Shown piece by piece: positions 10,701-17,730 of a stretch of DNA of 64,000 nucleotides. The notes beneath the pieces were generated by a model. That model was not told where the DNA came from, searched no databases, and saw only the letters and a program-made list of their open reading frames with translations. A program made the position numbers and the translations under genes. Within the stretch, counting starts at the first letter, position 1. The number at the start of each line of letters is the position of its first letter. Source of the stretch: a virus; the IMG/VR virus record IMGVR_UViG_3300023440_000001, positions 1 to 64,000 of that record; one strand, 5' to 3'.

Positions 10701-12853
10701 ACTTCCGGACGCAAAATAACCTTGGCTTCTTTGTTGATGGTATACAGTGCTGCATCTACATGCTCGAGGTAGGTACTCAGATCGTTAATTAGACCATTGC
10801 GCTGATAGAAATCGAAGTCGTAGCCATACTTGCGAGCAAAACTGCGTTGCCCGAACAGTCGTCGCATATTGTACGGGCCAATTCGTGTCTTCAGATGTTC
10901 CCAGGCACTGGGAGACGCCGTGTCAGCACCAAACAGATCAAGCTGCTCATAAAGATAACGACGTATCTTCCCAATGATACCCTTTGATCTTTTGATCTCC
11001 GGAGGCGTACCAATATCAAGTAACTGGTCGTATTTCTTGGCAAGGATGGAGTAGAGCTTGCTCTGTCCTTCCAGTGGTATGGCTGTTAGACGATGATCGG
11101 TAATGGGAATATAACGGCCAGCATTGCGATCGAGAACAAACAACTGATGGCCTTTGTGTTTGGGACTGTAGACCAGAACACCCACACCCGGCACATCAGC
11201 CCCCTTATACTCAGATCCCATTCCCTTACTGCCACGGAATCGAAAGAGCGGTCCTTTAAAACGGTATTCTTCATTGGTGATTGCAGAGGTGGGAATGATC
11301 TTATGTCCACTCAGAATGGTTACTTTGGGCTGCTGGTGTTCTAGTAGCTGGAATTGAAACAGGCCAAGTGTATCAAAACGTCTGCCAAAGGAAAGCATTC
11401 GCCGCGTCCAGTAAATAGCCCGTCCCAGAACTTCTCGTGGAGATATACCACTCAGATTGACCAGTTTCTTACGGATTGGATCATAGTATATATTCTCACC
11501 ATACAGAAAGTTCAGATGATCCGTCTTGTTACGACCCAGTATTAGCTGAGTCGCTGATCGGCGTATGTGACGTGCTTCCCTCCCGGCAAACCGACGGTTG
11601 TACTCCCTGGCGGTAGCAAGTAGCTGGTCATATATCTGATCGTATAAGTCTTTATTGACTTCCTTAACGTGTCGTAATCGTGCCGGAACCAGCCCTAACA
11701 ATCTGGGCAGAAAGCCCTGCTGCTTTGGTTTTACGGCAACCCGATAGAGATTCTCTGTCAGTTCACTGCCCAGTTTCTGATGTTGTTGGTCTATACTGCT
11801 CAGTACTTGAAATAAAGGAGCTGACTCGTAACCTTCGGTACCCTGGATGAACTGGCGATGAACGGTACTAATGGGCAGGTTACGGCGAATATCCCTGCGT
11901 GCTGCCCGATAACGATCCCGGAAGAGACGGTAGCGAGCAACCAGGGTTTCAACCGGATTCTTGTTCAGTCGGTATTTGGACAGACGTTGATTATCACGGA
12001 TCAGAAACACACCGTACCCGGACTCCCCGCCGGTCTGACGCCAGGCGTATTTATAGGCACTGCCGACACGATGGAGAAATGCTTCCCCACGATCCATGTA
12101 CATAGCAGCCCTTTGCAGTGCCGTCTGGATGAATTCGCCGGTGGGTGAAGCCTTCAGAGCACCTCTGGTTTTCAACTGAAACAGTTCCCGGGCAGCTGGT
12201 GCAAAGTGTATGGCCAGTCGGCCGGGAATATCAAAGGCCATATAAGAAGGCAGCCACTTGGCAAAACGGATGGCGTGTCCGGGCAGGTTCCACCAGGCCG
12301 GTCGTTCATCTTTCTGCCGTTCGCGTGGATCACGATTGAAGATACCAATTGCCTGTTCACCGATATAGAATAGAGGTGCTTCATAGGCCAAAGACTTACC
12401 ATATTCGGCAAAAGCACTCTTCAACAGGTTAACTCTGTCGGGTTGATCCATGCGCCGGAAATCACGGATCATTGCCAGAGTACGGAACCGGCGATCTTTA
12501 TAGTGGGACATGAACTCCTGCGCCGGTCGGGATGCTTCCTCCCAGCGACGGGCAAGCCGGCTGATGGATCCAACATTGGTTTCCTGAAGTAACTGCCAGA
12601 GACCTTTTTCCGGTGCTTTAACAGATGCCTTGCGTAACGTTTGCAGGGCAACGGACTTGATTTCAGAAGACTCGCGCAGTGTCTTCAGGGCAAAAGACTC
12701 CAACCGGCGTAGACCGGCAGTGGCCAGACCATGATAAGCACCCCAGGCAATAAACGATAGCGCTACGCTACCGACTAGCTTCTTCAGTGTATCATGACCC
12801 TGTCCTTCAACACCACCGTGATACTGCTGGATCAGTTCGTCCCTATCTGCCAT
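4730..12853 (-). CDS. 2707-aa tape-measure-position protein with intein, PD-(D/E)XK nuclease and HExxH segments
   Basis: This gene directly follows the two tail-assembly chaperone candidates, where tape measure genes normally sit, and its start overlaps the previous stop (TAATG). An intein occupies residues 1439-1758. Once it is spliced out, a RecB/Cas4-like nuclease core can be read: H1823, D1855 (GYVDIL), E1871-x-K1873 (EIKT) and Q1893-x3-Y1897. Further on, H2338-E-x-x-H2342 with a possible third ligand E2391 (SEMIAHE) looks like a gluzincin metallopeptidase. Two near-identical motifs of about 17 residues containing GFGSPW (near 2232-2249 and 2470-2487) bracket the peptidase. Gly/Ala-rich hydrophobic stretches near residues 1090-1150 and 2050-2100 may cross membranes during genome ejection. 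Tape-measure role is inferred from position; the nuclease is a good call, the peptidase moderate. Confidence 0.75.
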   Translation of the reverse strand: MADRDELIQQYHGGVEGQGHDTLKKLVGSVALSFIAWGAYHGLATAGLRRLESFALKTLRESSEIKSVALQTLRKASVKAPEKGLWQLLQETNVGSISRLARRWEEASRPAQEFMSHYKDRRFRTLAMIRDFRRMDQPDRVNLLKSAFAEYGKSLAYEAPLFYIGEQAIGIFNRDPRERQKDERPAWWNLPGHAIRFAKWLPSYMAFDIPGRLAIHFAPAARELFQLKTRGALKASPTGEFIQTALQRAAMYMDRGEAFLHRVGSAYKYAWRQTGGESGYGVFLIRDNQRLSKYRLNKNPVETLVARYRLFRDRYRAARRDIRRNLPISTVHRQFIQGTEGYESAPLFQVLSSIDQQHQKLGSELTENLYRVAVKPKQQGFLPRLLGLVPARLRHVKEVNKDLYDQIYDQLLATAREYNRRFAGREARHIRRSATQLILGRNKTDHLNFLYGENIYYDPIRKKLVNLSGISPREVLGRAIYWTRRMLSFGRRFDTLGLFQFQLLEHQQPKVTILSGHKIIPTSAITNEEYRFKGPLFRFRGSKGMGSEYKGADVPGVGVLVYSPKHKGHQLFVLDRNAGRYIPITDHRLTAIPLEGQSKLYSILAKKYDQLLDIGTPPEIKRSKGIIGKIRRYLYEQLDLFGADTASPSAWEHLKTRIGPYNMRRLFGQRSFARKYGYDFDFYQRNGLINDLSTYLEHVDAALYTINKEAKVILRPEVFKELFKPLQLTKSDPDIKFIEAIQGKHADILANAEDAYEAVKLLFKTLDKGSLKIAEATPEFRSIARAINELQSKELGGLRNELYNPIGEPLADRFRRFLVNYRLTSIASNVPQELTYDVANDRALATRLINAVGNLVGSTATRRDKAFVQMLFTQARFRNITSQDTIRQIAEVEQNYEKLSQLLGVLKQADDAGVLEAFSKEVSWTAKYSPPDNYREQIYGIVQKTYDTDPYLLLHKDKGELFSLAMDYVYDTFGQALDFMGLGFNRARYSHFLPKKVDGKWRGGVAGLMAKRALFFSGVMTAYNALDTFFDVNPMFDGTALDEGLTVAIADQAVNARLLAARIYDIAGITNFAKYMEGLMPKSTSIIPGAAVGFMMGGLPGMLAGAAINRYTQAQLSGGPLSALAILPPVAPFVADLTKSYDELRKIYSGEEEVPYRRGAGWTTGTTPIEGGRIRAWVPNWYVRLKSQYKASPSLYGSKIEEFIFKDLPFLDFSLGDIIAPQYLEKKHYRDRPYVIPSTPFSEVPIVGPLLGVTVGRLYNLLHPFASNKPMHVEEARAVLTADGVSENQRKLWGYGPIYAGAPALGLEGSQQFGQFVSGTMSPYHGEITTPWDTRQLIAEQVYRGFIEPAGLMGFITSAAMWGGNEPYAGEQPVFASADEMDSFRRFYWDENLGDMLLINEGFRRLFPRPRTDYEKVGLIRNEMPSWMPDEFKHSDPYCLTPDSMVEVNGSLVRADAVKPGDLIRTVKGRFYPVKAVAIREVDEEIYVIKIRGLPWEIKVTEEHPFWIDKQWVKARDLTEDMRVTYPLLKISMPDVLHLKKVRGTVNDDVPLTGRIVRLIALLLSSIDRLNSQHFTLSGPCAPEARRLLADLFDVQPSSGIYKVEPLRKLLVRIIEEGLPLNFYGLDLTVFIQFMAVFAHRDETDEYLYFELPTEAITYQAWNILVQHGYVGWIEDRRIYYSRRAARELAMLCGMDINGLPGDPTSWYEYEWNTRFTEYEWLRLEIEYIRRAHYRGPVYGYEVDTDDSFCVPGACTHNTKVPFGELLLPGEGYETARNVRLTFPAGPSQLGYSAYEQALRMIGIRDELTEMEEDILDAGTRTHRIIQEMLTRLNKNTKAETLIYDPYHNIKGYVDILIQSKNTRHGYMPIEIKTIGAQGFKRLHWPKSKHITQLNVYLNILNESKGILLYVNRDDPTQIRTFQVRYDPRLYEETMNRLETARQLAAQYLAQGYGNPAQAYSFLDRAKVLINAAPFSQEFRDTWQILQQQKEAGVLGEAEIRELNKLQRQRRAMMWKWEMYPYRFKFSQILSPDTEYQNFSLNENIKAAAEYTLPERIMGSIWEKFTHLRSPLHSKLFGLYSPEEQYERFVLYGREFKNWAKPYQHWIEPYSRGLRSVDDPIQGAISYGIGGWLFGGPVLASITAPLGVAYGIMHGIYRGITGTRYIPDRFEEMSEMSQYFDRVRFYKAQMMYLATRNPEFLKEMQRTTVGWTISAMSERGMASRSRKQHNPAAQGIGKDQGFGSPWRGIIGVSRKALNFIAKGEINAEAIGTFIPILNATYRDRIVKLLNGEVGQIRLLDKERQALRQWIEEFDDSPMILIANNINAKLSRIKQLIRHERSHQYFHTALMELDPPGFYRKTGMTPALEKRVAGFLKQRGYNTKNDYEFVSEMIAHEFEYNRARLLRSSYEDIRASFKRLFPKLPDEELDKLAGSFTDSVRWGDMAIQFNRIKLNRSEDTMQPLMRRLHTAEAQGLGVDRGFGSPWQGVNHNLALVGGQSNENQDPQDTYGQRMGQAIRALPYWDRPFLFPFLSTPPDEQDNILQMVDAQMRMVLNMAWNRRRDISKKELDLTRYFQDHYLPSMMEPVMNPAVNVDDVQMLTAEQAGFDAHDFGLGWMSQEQRIRNSPFNLQAIDINGPSPEPVATDMDSATIKAIIEGALASFGVQNAIIQIRSIPSTSSNSIHLNIDIQRERTNVTRANTIRLFGE
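7580..8539 (-). other. Intein (320 aa) inside the giant tail protein, with decayed homing-endonuclease region
   Basis: Residues C1439 to N1758 of the 2707-aa protein form an intein. Block A begins CLTPDSMVEV, block B has T-x-x-H in VTEEHPFWI, and the C-terminal blocks are VYGYEVDTDDSF and CTHN, followed by Thr as the +1 extein residue. The join would be DPY/TKVPFGE. The central ~180 residues contain a LAGLIDADG-like helix (RLIALLLSSIDRL) in which the catalytic Asp position is not acidic, so the endonuclease is probably inactive. All splicing residues look intact, so splicing is expected. The insertion lies just before the PD-(D/E)XK nuclease motifs. Confidence 0.9.
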
Positions 12854-13416
12854 TATTGTTTCATCCTCAGACGTCGCTTTTCAGCTTCGATTGCAGCTCT
12901 CAGTTGCTCACCATGCGGATCGGCGGCTGCCGTACCGGGAGTAAAGACGTTCTGGCCAATGATGATTTCAATCAACGCCGCCAGTCGCATCAGTTTCTCC
13001 ATGGGTGTGTGAAGTAGCTGCATCAAATCAATAGACTGATAGTGATTGGCAATTGCTACAGCCAGTGCAAAAGCAGCATTCTCCCTGGATACTTTCTGCG
13101 CCCACTGACGGTATTCATCCATCTGAAAGTTACCCTGTGCATCTATGGGCAGACTGGCTTCCATAATAGCATTTCCCAGGGCAAATTCAGTACCGGCCAG
13201 CTCAAACCGGGGATTCTCCGGATGGAGTACGGCCTTCCGACAGATTGCATGATACCAGTCCTTCTCCGGTAGAGCTTTCTCCAGTTCCTGAAAGGCCTGA
13301 ATCTCCCATGGCGTAAGACTGCGAAAGTACACCATCTGTCCTTCCAGTTCCAGGGAGTGTATGGTCCCGTAAACCTCTTTCCAGTCTAACAGTTGTTTCT
13401 CGCTTGGTTGTGTCAT
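12853..13416 (-). CDS. Putative tail-assembly chaperone (second of pair)
   Basis: A 187-aa acidic, helical protein directly upstream of the tape-measure-position gene and overlapping its start. Small genes at this place in myophages are usually the tail-assembly chaperones. It has a β-rich N-terminus (residues ~15-35, SLELEGQMVYFRSL) and a helical, lysine/arginine-rich end. The preceding gene stops 102 nt upstream, and an in-frame TAG lies three codons before this ATG, so the two proteins cannot be joined by a simple frameshift as in lambda G/GT. Assignment rests on position, size and partner. Confidence 0.5.
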   Translation of the reverse strand: MTQPSEKQLLDWKEVYGTIHSLELEGQMVYFRSLTPWEIQAFQELEKALPEKDWYHAICRKAVLHPENPRFELAGTEFALGNAIMEASLPIDAQGNFQMDEYRQWAQKVSRENAAFALAVAIANHYQSIDLMQLLHTPMEKLMRLAALIEIIIGQNVFTPGTAAADPHGEQLRAAIEAEKRRLRMKQ

Positions 13417-13440
13417 GGTTATCTACTCGTTCTTAATACA

Positions 13441-13474
13441 GAAAAGGCGGAGCCCCTCAAACGGATTCCGCCTT
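13441..13474 (-). terminator. Hairpin between the two chaperone genes
   Basis: An 8-bp perfect stem (AAGGCGGA / TCCGCCTT, 13444-13451 with 13467-13474) and a 15-nt loop, followed on the minus strand by a short T run. It may be an attenuating terminator setting the ratio of the first to the second chaperone, which lambda-type phages do by frameshifting. Confidence 0.5.
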
Positions 13475-13517
13475 CGATGATACTGAAAGTTATGACCCAC
13501 AGGTGAGGGTCTCCGGA

Positions 13518-13907
13518 TTACAATTTGACCGGATTGCTGGATGCAATAAATCCAGAAAAGCGCATAATGAACTGTGACAGTGTGGGAATTACACCGGCAC
13601 CTTTGCCATCCCAATCCACACTGTCAAACTCAGGCCATACCAGAAAACGCTTCACAATCTCCTCATCCGCATCCTCTGCCTTTTCCAGAATCTGGTCCTG
13701 AATCATTAGCCGATGCTCTGGACGGGTAATGCGTCGGTAGATGTAGATATCACCGCCAACCTCTACCATCTCCAGATCACCGAACTTATCCTTCAGGGCT
13801 GTGATCTCCTGGTCACTGGGTAATCCTGCCAGTGCGGGAGATACTTCTTCTTCCTGGGTTTGTGGCTGCTCAACAACCTCTTCGGGTTTCATGACTTCTT
13901 CGTTCAT
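13518..13907 (-). CDS. Putative tail-assembly chaperone (first of pair)
   Basis: A 129-aa protein with a very acidic N-terminus (Glu/Pro/Gln-rich, residues 1-25) and a compact folded remainder (residues 35-129). The ATG at 13907 has a strong ribosome binding site (AAAGGAG) and lies 28 nt downstream of a copy of the TTGACATAnCTA motif, so it probably starts its own transcript. It lies between the tail tube genes and the tape-measure-position gene, as tail-assembly chaperones do. No motif identifies it independently. Confidence 0.5.
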   Translation of the reverse strand: MNEEVMKPEEVVEQPQTQEEEVSPALAGLPSDQEITALKDKFGDLEMVEVGGDIYIYRRITRPEHRLMIQDQILEKAEDADEEIVKRFLVWPEFDSVDWDGKGAGVIPTLSQFIMRFSGFIASSNPVKL

Positions 13908-13935
13908 AGAAACACTCCTTTCATTTGGTTCATTA

Positions 13936-13947
13936 TAGTTATGTCAA
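13936..13947 (-). promoter_or_regulatory. Phage promoter motif, copy 1 (TTGACATAACTA)
   Basis: Minus-strand TTGACATAACTA followed by TAAT, 28 nt upstream of the ATG at 13907. It is one of ten copies of a motif found only in this orientation; see the finding on the motif. Confidence 0.7.
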
Positions 13948-13950
13948 TGT

Positions 13951-14748
13951 CTAGGATGGACGTTGCTGGTAGTTTACTTCACCCTGCAGAAGTACATTGT
14001 CTTTTACCTGTCGAGCAATGAATTCATATACTTCACTGACCGGTTCACCGGATGGTGTTACTGCGTGGCTACTACCGGTAAAGTAAACGTCTTCAAGCAG
14101 ATAGGTGGCTGTATACTTCTCCCTGTCACTAAAGTCCAATATGAACTGAACCTGTAAGTCGACCGGAATCGGCATTCCTGACCCGTCATGAGTCAGTTGA
14201 TACAGGTAGAGTGCCTGCTGCAGATCCATACTGATACCTCCCTGGACCAGGTAGTTTCCGGTCATGAGCGTATCCCATTGCTTATTGTTGAAGCTATAGA
14301 CCGGATTATGAGCATGAGATGCCTGCCATTGTATAGTGTTAACATCCAGCGGCAACGGCTCAAACCAGTCATCGCGAAGCAGGTAGACTTCGGCATTGCT
14401 ACCGCAGAAATAGGTATCTCGCAGTACCGGTCGGACCTTCTCTTCCGTATCTGATTCAGCTGAGCCAGTACCCGTATTCTTATTAGTGCTCGATAGAGAC
14501 GGATCCGGCAGGATTACCGTAATGGCATAGGGACCGTTATCTATATTGAATCCGGAGCCATATCCGGGTATGTTGATGATATAGTCGGTCCAGGTATCGG
14601 GAATAATGAAATAGCCGTCTTTATCGACGTTGATGTAACGGCGTTCGGTGGTGGACTGACGGGAAACATCCAGTACCATATTACCCAGACCAATCGGATT
14701 AGACCGGGTAGCATCATCACTGCTGTAGTATATAACGCGTCCCTGCAT
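13951..14748 (-). CDS. Tail/baseplate protein, paralogue of the gene at 15287-16177
   Basis: 265 aa. The C-terminal two thirds matches, motif by motif, the protein at 15287-16177: a R-D-x-x-F-x-G-x-N-A-x-V-Y start near residue 110, a V-Q-G-x-x-x-x-(N/D) segment near 165, a DFSDR/DFSDP motif, and a final SGEPV...Y-x-F-(I/L)-A-R-Q module. The N-terminal ~90 residues form a separate β-rich domain, and a Ser/Thr/Glu linker joins the halves. It lies in the tail tube cluster between sheath and chaperones. A tube-initiator, tail-tip or baseplate role is inferred; no catalytic residues are seen. Confidence 0.5.
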   Translation of the reverse strand: MQGRVIYYSSDDATRSNPIGLGNMVLDVSRQSTTERRYINVDKDGYFIIPDTWTDYIINIPGYGSGFNIDNGPYAITVILPDPSLSSTNKNTGTGSAESDTEEKVRPVLRDTYFCGSNAEVYLLRDDWFEPLPLDVNTIQWQASHAHNPVYSFNNKQWDTLMTGNYLVQGGISMDLQQALYLYQLTHDGSGMPIPVDLQVQFILDFSDREKYTATYLLEDVYFTGSSHAVTPSGEPVSEVYEFIARQVKDNVLLQGEVNYQQRPS

Positions 14749-15290
14749 TAGCCGGTGAACAGATACTTTAGGATTACACTGGATACCTGGAACACGGTCG
14801 ATCGGAAACTCCGGGAGACCATGTTGCGAATAATCAACGGATCGGTACTAATGCCATTATTGACAGCCATGAAAGGTTCCAGATCCAGCACGTCCGTATC
14901 GGGAATTACCACATGAATGCCGATGTTCTGAAAGATACGCCGATAACGGGATGGATCGGTGGGACTTTTTAACACCTGCTCCTCAAAGTTACGCTGCCGT
15001 ACGGCATGCGTCTTCTGAGTGTTATCACTGTTTATGGCGCTGGCAATGACCGGTATGGCAAATCGCTCTTTATAGATTCCTGATACCCGATACTCTTCCA
15101 TGGCTGGATTCAACTTTACTTCCCCCAGATCGGTCAGATTAAGCGATTTATAGCTGGGAGTATACTGAATCTCACTCTGTACCAATCGCGGATACTGCTG
15201 CTTTATGGTAGAAGAAACAGCATTCGGATCGATAGTAAAGATTATCGGATAGGAGTGGATATAATAGATGATGTCATAGTATTCTTTCAT
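14748..15290 (-). CDS. Hypothetical tail-region protein
   Basis: 180 aa, overlapping its upstream neighbour by 4 nt and its downstream neighbour by 1 nt, so translation is probably coupled. The sequence is rich in Ile, Tyr and Ser with predicted β content and no recognised motif. Its place between two paralogous tube/baseplate proteins suggests a tail completion or baseplate component. Confidence 0.45.
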   Translation of the reverse strand: MKEYYDIIYYIHSYPIIFTIDPNAVSSTIKQQYPRLVQSEIQYTPSYKSLNLTDLGEVKLNPAMEEYRVSGIYKERFAIPVIASAINSDNTQKTHAVRQRNFEEQVLKSPTDPSRYRRIFQNIGIHVVIPDTDVLDLEPFMAVNNGISTDPLIIRNMVSRSFRSTVFQVSSVILKYLFTG

Positions 15291-16177
15291 TGTTCCTCAC
15301 GAAGTGTTGATATGGGCTCCAGCTGACGGGCCAGGAATGTATAGCTCTCCCCTACCGGCTCTCCGGTTGATGTTACAACCTGACCCATTTCGATAATCTG
15401 CGCAGAGCGAATCCGATAGCCGGTATTCACACTGTAGGGATCACTGAAGTCTATGCTATAGAGCAATTCGATATCTATGCGAATTGGTGGAATTGCCTTC
15501 TGATACATGAGATTCATATTATCCGGCGCATAGCTGATGAACTGCCCGTTCCTGTACTGCATGTTATGATGGTCAAACATATAGCTGAAACCGGACTGTA
15601 GACCTTTCTCTATGAACTTCTTCAGAACGAATGAATCCTGCATATTCAGGGTAAAGCTACCCTGAACCAGTACCGAACCGATAGCAATGCCGTCCATATA
15701 TACCGATTTGTAGCCGTATAGTGGCAGTTTGGGATACTGGTAGGTGAAGTTAATGGTAATGATGTCCAGCTCGACCAGTTGCTGACCACCTGGTTTTCCG
15801 ATCACATATACACGCGCATTAGCACCGCTAAAGAGTGGATCCCGGGTAACCGGCGATGTCTGCTCATCAGGTGATTCATCGTTATCGGAACTTGTACCCG
15901 GTGTGGTATCTTTCTCGGCAACAGGTAAGGTTATATCATATGTATAGGTGGTGAGTGACGGATCCGGGCTTAAATAGACTGTCATGTCCTGATAACTTGG
16001 ATGTCTGAATGACATCAGGATCGATGCAGACAGATCCACATTGTAGAGATTATACCTGCCGGAGCTATTGGTTACGGAAGAGACACTCTGGCTACCGTTC
16101 AGAAATTGACAGGTTACCAGTACATTAGCAATCCCATTTCCATCGGTATTCAATACCTGTCCGGATACAGTTGCCAT
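15287..16177 (-). CDS. Tail/baseplate protein with N-terminal carboxypeptidase-regulatory-like β-domain
   Basis: 296 aa. Residues 1-80 resemble a CarboxypepD-regulatory-like or SpaA-type β-sandwich (SGQVLNTDGNGIANVLV, then SSGRYNLYNVD), common in virion-surface adhesins. After an acidic Ser/Thr linker (residues ~90-108), the C-terminal domain matches the paralogue at 13951-14748: R-D-P-L-F-S-G-A-N-A-R-V-Y, VQGSFTLN, DFSDP, and TGEPV...FLARQ. The two proteins carry different N-terminal decorations on one shared tail module. It sits directly downstream of two tube paralogues. Confidence 0.55.
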   Translation of the reverse strand: MATVSGQVLNTDGNGIANVLVTCQFLNGSQSVSSVTNSSGRYNLYNVDLSASILMSFRHPSYQDMTVYLSPDPSLTTYTYDITLPVAEKDTTPGTSSDNDESPDEQTSPVTRDPLFSGANARVYVIGKPGGQQLVELDIITINFTYQYPKLPLYGYKSVYMDGIAIGSVLVQGSFTLNMQDSFVLKKFIEKGLQSGFSYMFDHHNMQYRNGQFISYAPDNMNLMYQKAIPPIRIDIELLYSIDFSDPYSVNTGYRIRSAQIIEMGQVVTSTGEPVGESYTFLARQLEPISTLREEQ

Positions 16178-16178
16178 A

Positions 16179-16871
16179 TTACTTGGTGGTTAGTTTATCA
16201 CTCGGGTTTTCATGATAGGGCCAGTACCGCTCTGTCTCCCGACCTTTCGAGATAAAGTCTCGTATGAGCTTACTGCCCAGTGTAAGTACCATCTTATCAT
16301 TGGGTACTTCCATATAGAAGTCTCCCGTCTCGGGATCCGGTCGCAACTCCACGGGCTGCATCAGCGATATATCCCGTGCCAGGTACTGCATGGTGGTTTC
16401 CGGATAGGCTTCATTAACACCCAGTACACCGCCTTCGTCAACAATCTCCACACCGATCAGTTTCATGACTGACATCCGACCGGCTTCATTCATGAACAGT
16501 AGTATCAAGTCGAACGGAGGTAACTGGTCGGTTAAAATAGAGTATGCCGGCAATGCTGCATCCTGGCTGTCATACTGGAAATGCTTGAACAACTCAGCCA
16601 GTGCTGCCGCCTGGAAGTTCACGAATACCAGACTACCAGCAATAGTTCGTGACCCGCGTGTATACCCGGCCGCATAGGTTCTTCCCAGCCGTCGCACGGG
16701 AAACTTCTCCCGGTGAATGGAATAACTTAAGGTATGTGCATTTCCAATATGAATATACTCCGGACCATAGATGGCAATAACCATGATATCCGATCCGGAA
16801 TAAACACTCTGTTCGGCAAATGTCTGACCTTTTTGGAACTGCCGTGAACCGACATTCAGTGCATTGATCAT
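16179..16871 (-). CDS. Tail tube-like protein (paralogue A)
   Basis: 230 aa. It shares an extended pattern with the next upstream gene (16933-17568): (Y/F)SG-x-D-I near residue 25, a P-V-R/P-V-F segment followed by a glycine, then S-R-G-x-x-x-x-A-G-S-L near 75, and DQLPPF near 115. This arrangement is typical of tail tube proteins of contractile tails, which form stacked β-barrel hexamers. Two tube-like genes suggest one main tube and one initiator or terminator. The charged C-terminal 35 residues are unique to this copy. Confidence 0.6.
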   Translation of the reverse strand: MINALNVGSRQFQKGQTFAEQSVYSGSDIMVIAIYGPEYIHIGNAHTLSYSIHREKFPVRRLGRTYAAGYTRGSRTIAGSLVFVNFQAAALAELFKHFQYDSQDAALPAYSILTDQLPPFDLILLFMNEAGRMSVMKLIGVEIVDEGGVLGVNEAYPETTMQYLARDISLMQPVELRPDPETGDFYMEVPNDKMVLTLGSKLIRDFISKGRETERYWPYHENPSDKLTTK

Positions 16872-16932
16872 ACCGGTGCCTCCGTTAGAAACCGGGCAGG
16901 GGTATTACTGTACCCCTACCCTGCTGTATGGC

Positions 16933-17568
16933 TTAAGTAGTAATGTTGCCGAGACCCTGAAACAGACCATTGTCTTCCAGGTTGATTCCGCGACCTCCCA
17001 GCAGATCAGACCGTCCTTCTTCAGTGTCAGTGAGAGGTTTCCACCATTCGACACCCTGGGCGACAAAGGTGAATTGCGCTTCGGCCACGTTGTCGTCAAC
17101 GGACATACCGGTACCTTCACTGACCAGGTGTACGCCGTAAATACGCATGACCATGGCATTGCCGAATTCGTTCTTGGCTACCAGAGTAATGGTGAAGGGC
17201 GGCAGCTGATCGCTGTAGTTGGGATGGCGTAGCTCGGCATTGATCTCTTCGATCAGGTTGCTATCCTGGGTTACGTCTTCTTTCTTGGCCGCAAAGAGTG
17301 CCTGACGTTTGATATCAAAGAGCGCATCCCGATCCAGGATGGTCATGATTAAACTACCGGCGACACCTCGTTTACCACGGGAGTAGGATAGTACATCCAC
17401 CCGGCCCATGACGAAAACGGGTCGCACTTCACGGTTTACGGATAAGGAAATACCCTGCAGGTTTCCTATCTCAACGTTCTCAAAGTAGGCCTTGATGTCG
17501 CACCCGGAGAACGTGGTCATGGTGCGGGCCAATTCGTTAGACTGAACATTAAATGCTTGTTGAGGCAT
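16933..17568 (-). CDS. Tail tube protein (paralogue B, likely the main tube)
   Basis: 211 aa from the ATG at 17568, chosen over an upstream GTG because AGGAG lies 8 nt before it. It is the first tail gene after the sheath, the usual place of the major tail tube gene. Shared features with the gene at 16179-16871 are FSGCDI, SRGKRGVAGSL and SDQLPPF. A strong terminator precedes the gene, and it has its own copy of the TTGACATAnCTA motif 51 nt upstream of the start, consistent with independent high expression. Confidence 0.65.
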   Translation of the reverse strand: MPQQAFNVQSNELARTMTTFSGCDIKAYFENVEIGNLQGISLSVNREVRPVFVMGRVDVLSYSRGKRGVAGSLIMTILDRDALFDIKRQALFAAKKEDVTQDSNLIEEINAELRHPNYSDQLPPFTITLVAKNEFGNAMVMRIYGVHLVSEGTGMSVDDNVAEAQFTFVAQGVEWWKPLTDTEEGRSDLLGGRGINLEDNGLFQGLGNITT

Positions 17569-17619
17569 AACGAACACTCCTATAAAAGTGTATTACCAGA
17601 CCCTCATGGGATTCCAGTA

Positions 17620-17632
17620 TAGATATGTCAAA
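17620..17632 (-). promoter_or_regulatory. Phage promoter motif, copy 2
   Basis: Minus-strand TTTGACATATCTA followed by TACTGG, 51 nt upstream of the tail tube ATG and just downstream of the terminator that ends the sheath transcript. Confidence 0.7.
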
Positions 17633-17661
17633 GTAGTCCGTGCGTGTCGTCTCGATATTAT

Positions 17662-17689
17662 AAAAAGGCCCCCGGGAGGTGCGGGGGCC
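17662..17689 (-). terminator. Rho-independent terminator after the sheath gene
   Basis: Perfect 8-bp GC stem (GGCCCCCG / CGGGGGCC on the minus strand, 17682-17689 with 17667-17674), 7-nt loop and an immediate TTTTT tract. It separates sheath and tube transcripts. Confidence 0.85.
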
Positions 17690-17730
17690 ATTGAGGTTAT
17701 GTGGCAGGGCATTGATGAGGAAGGATACTG

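Noticed and set aside
12853-13907. Ribosomal frameshift joining the two tail chaperone genes
   Set aside because: The genes are 102 nt apart and an in-frame TAG lies three codons before the second start.
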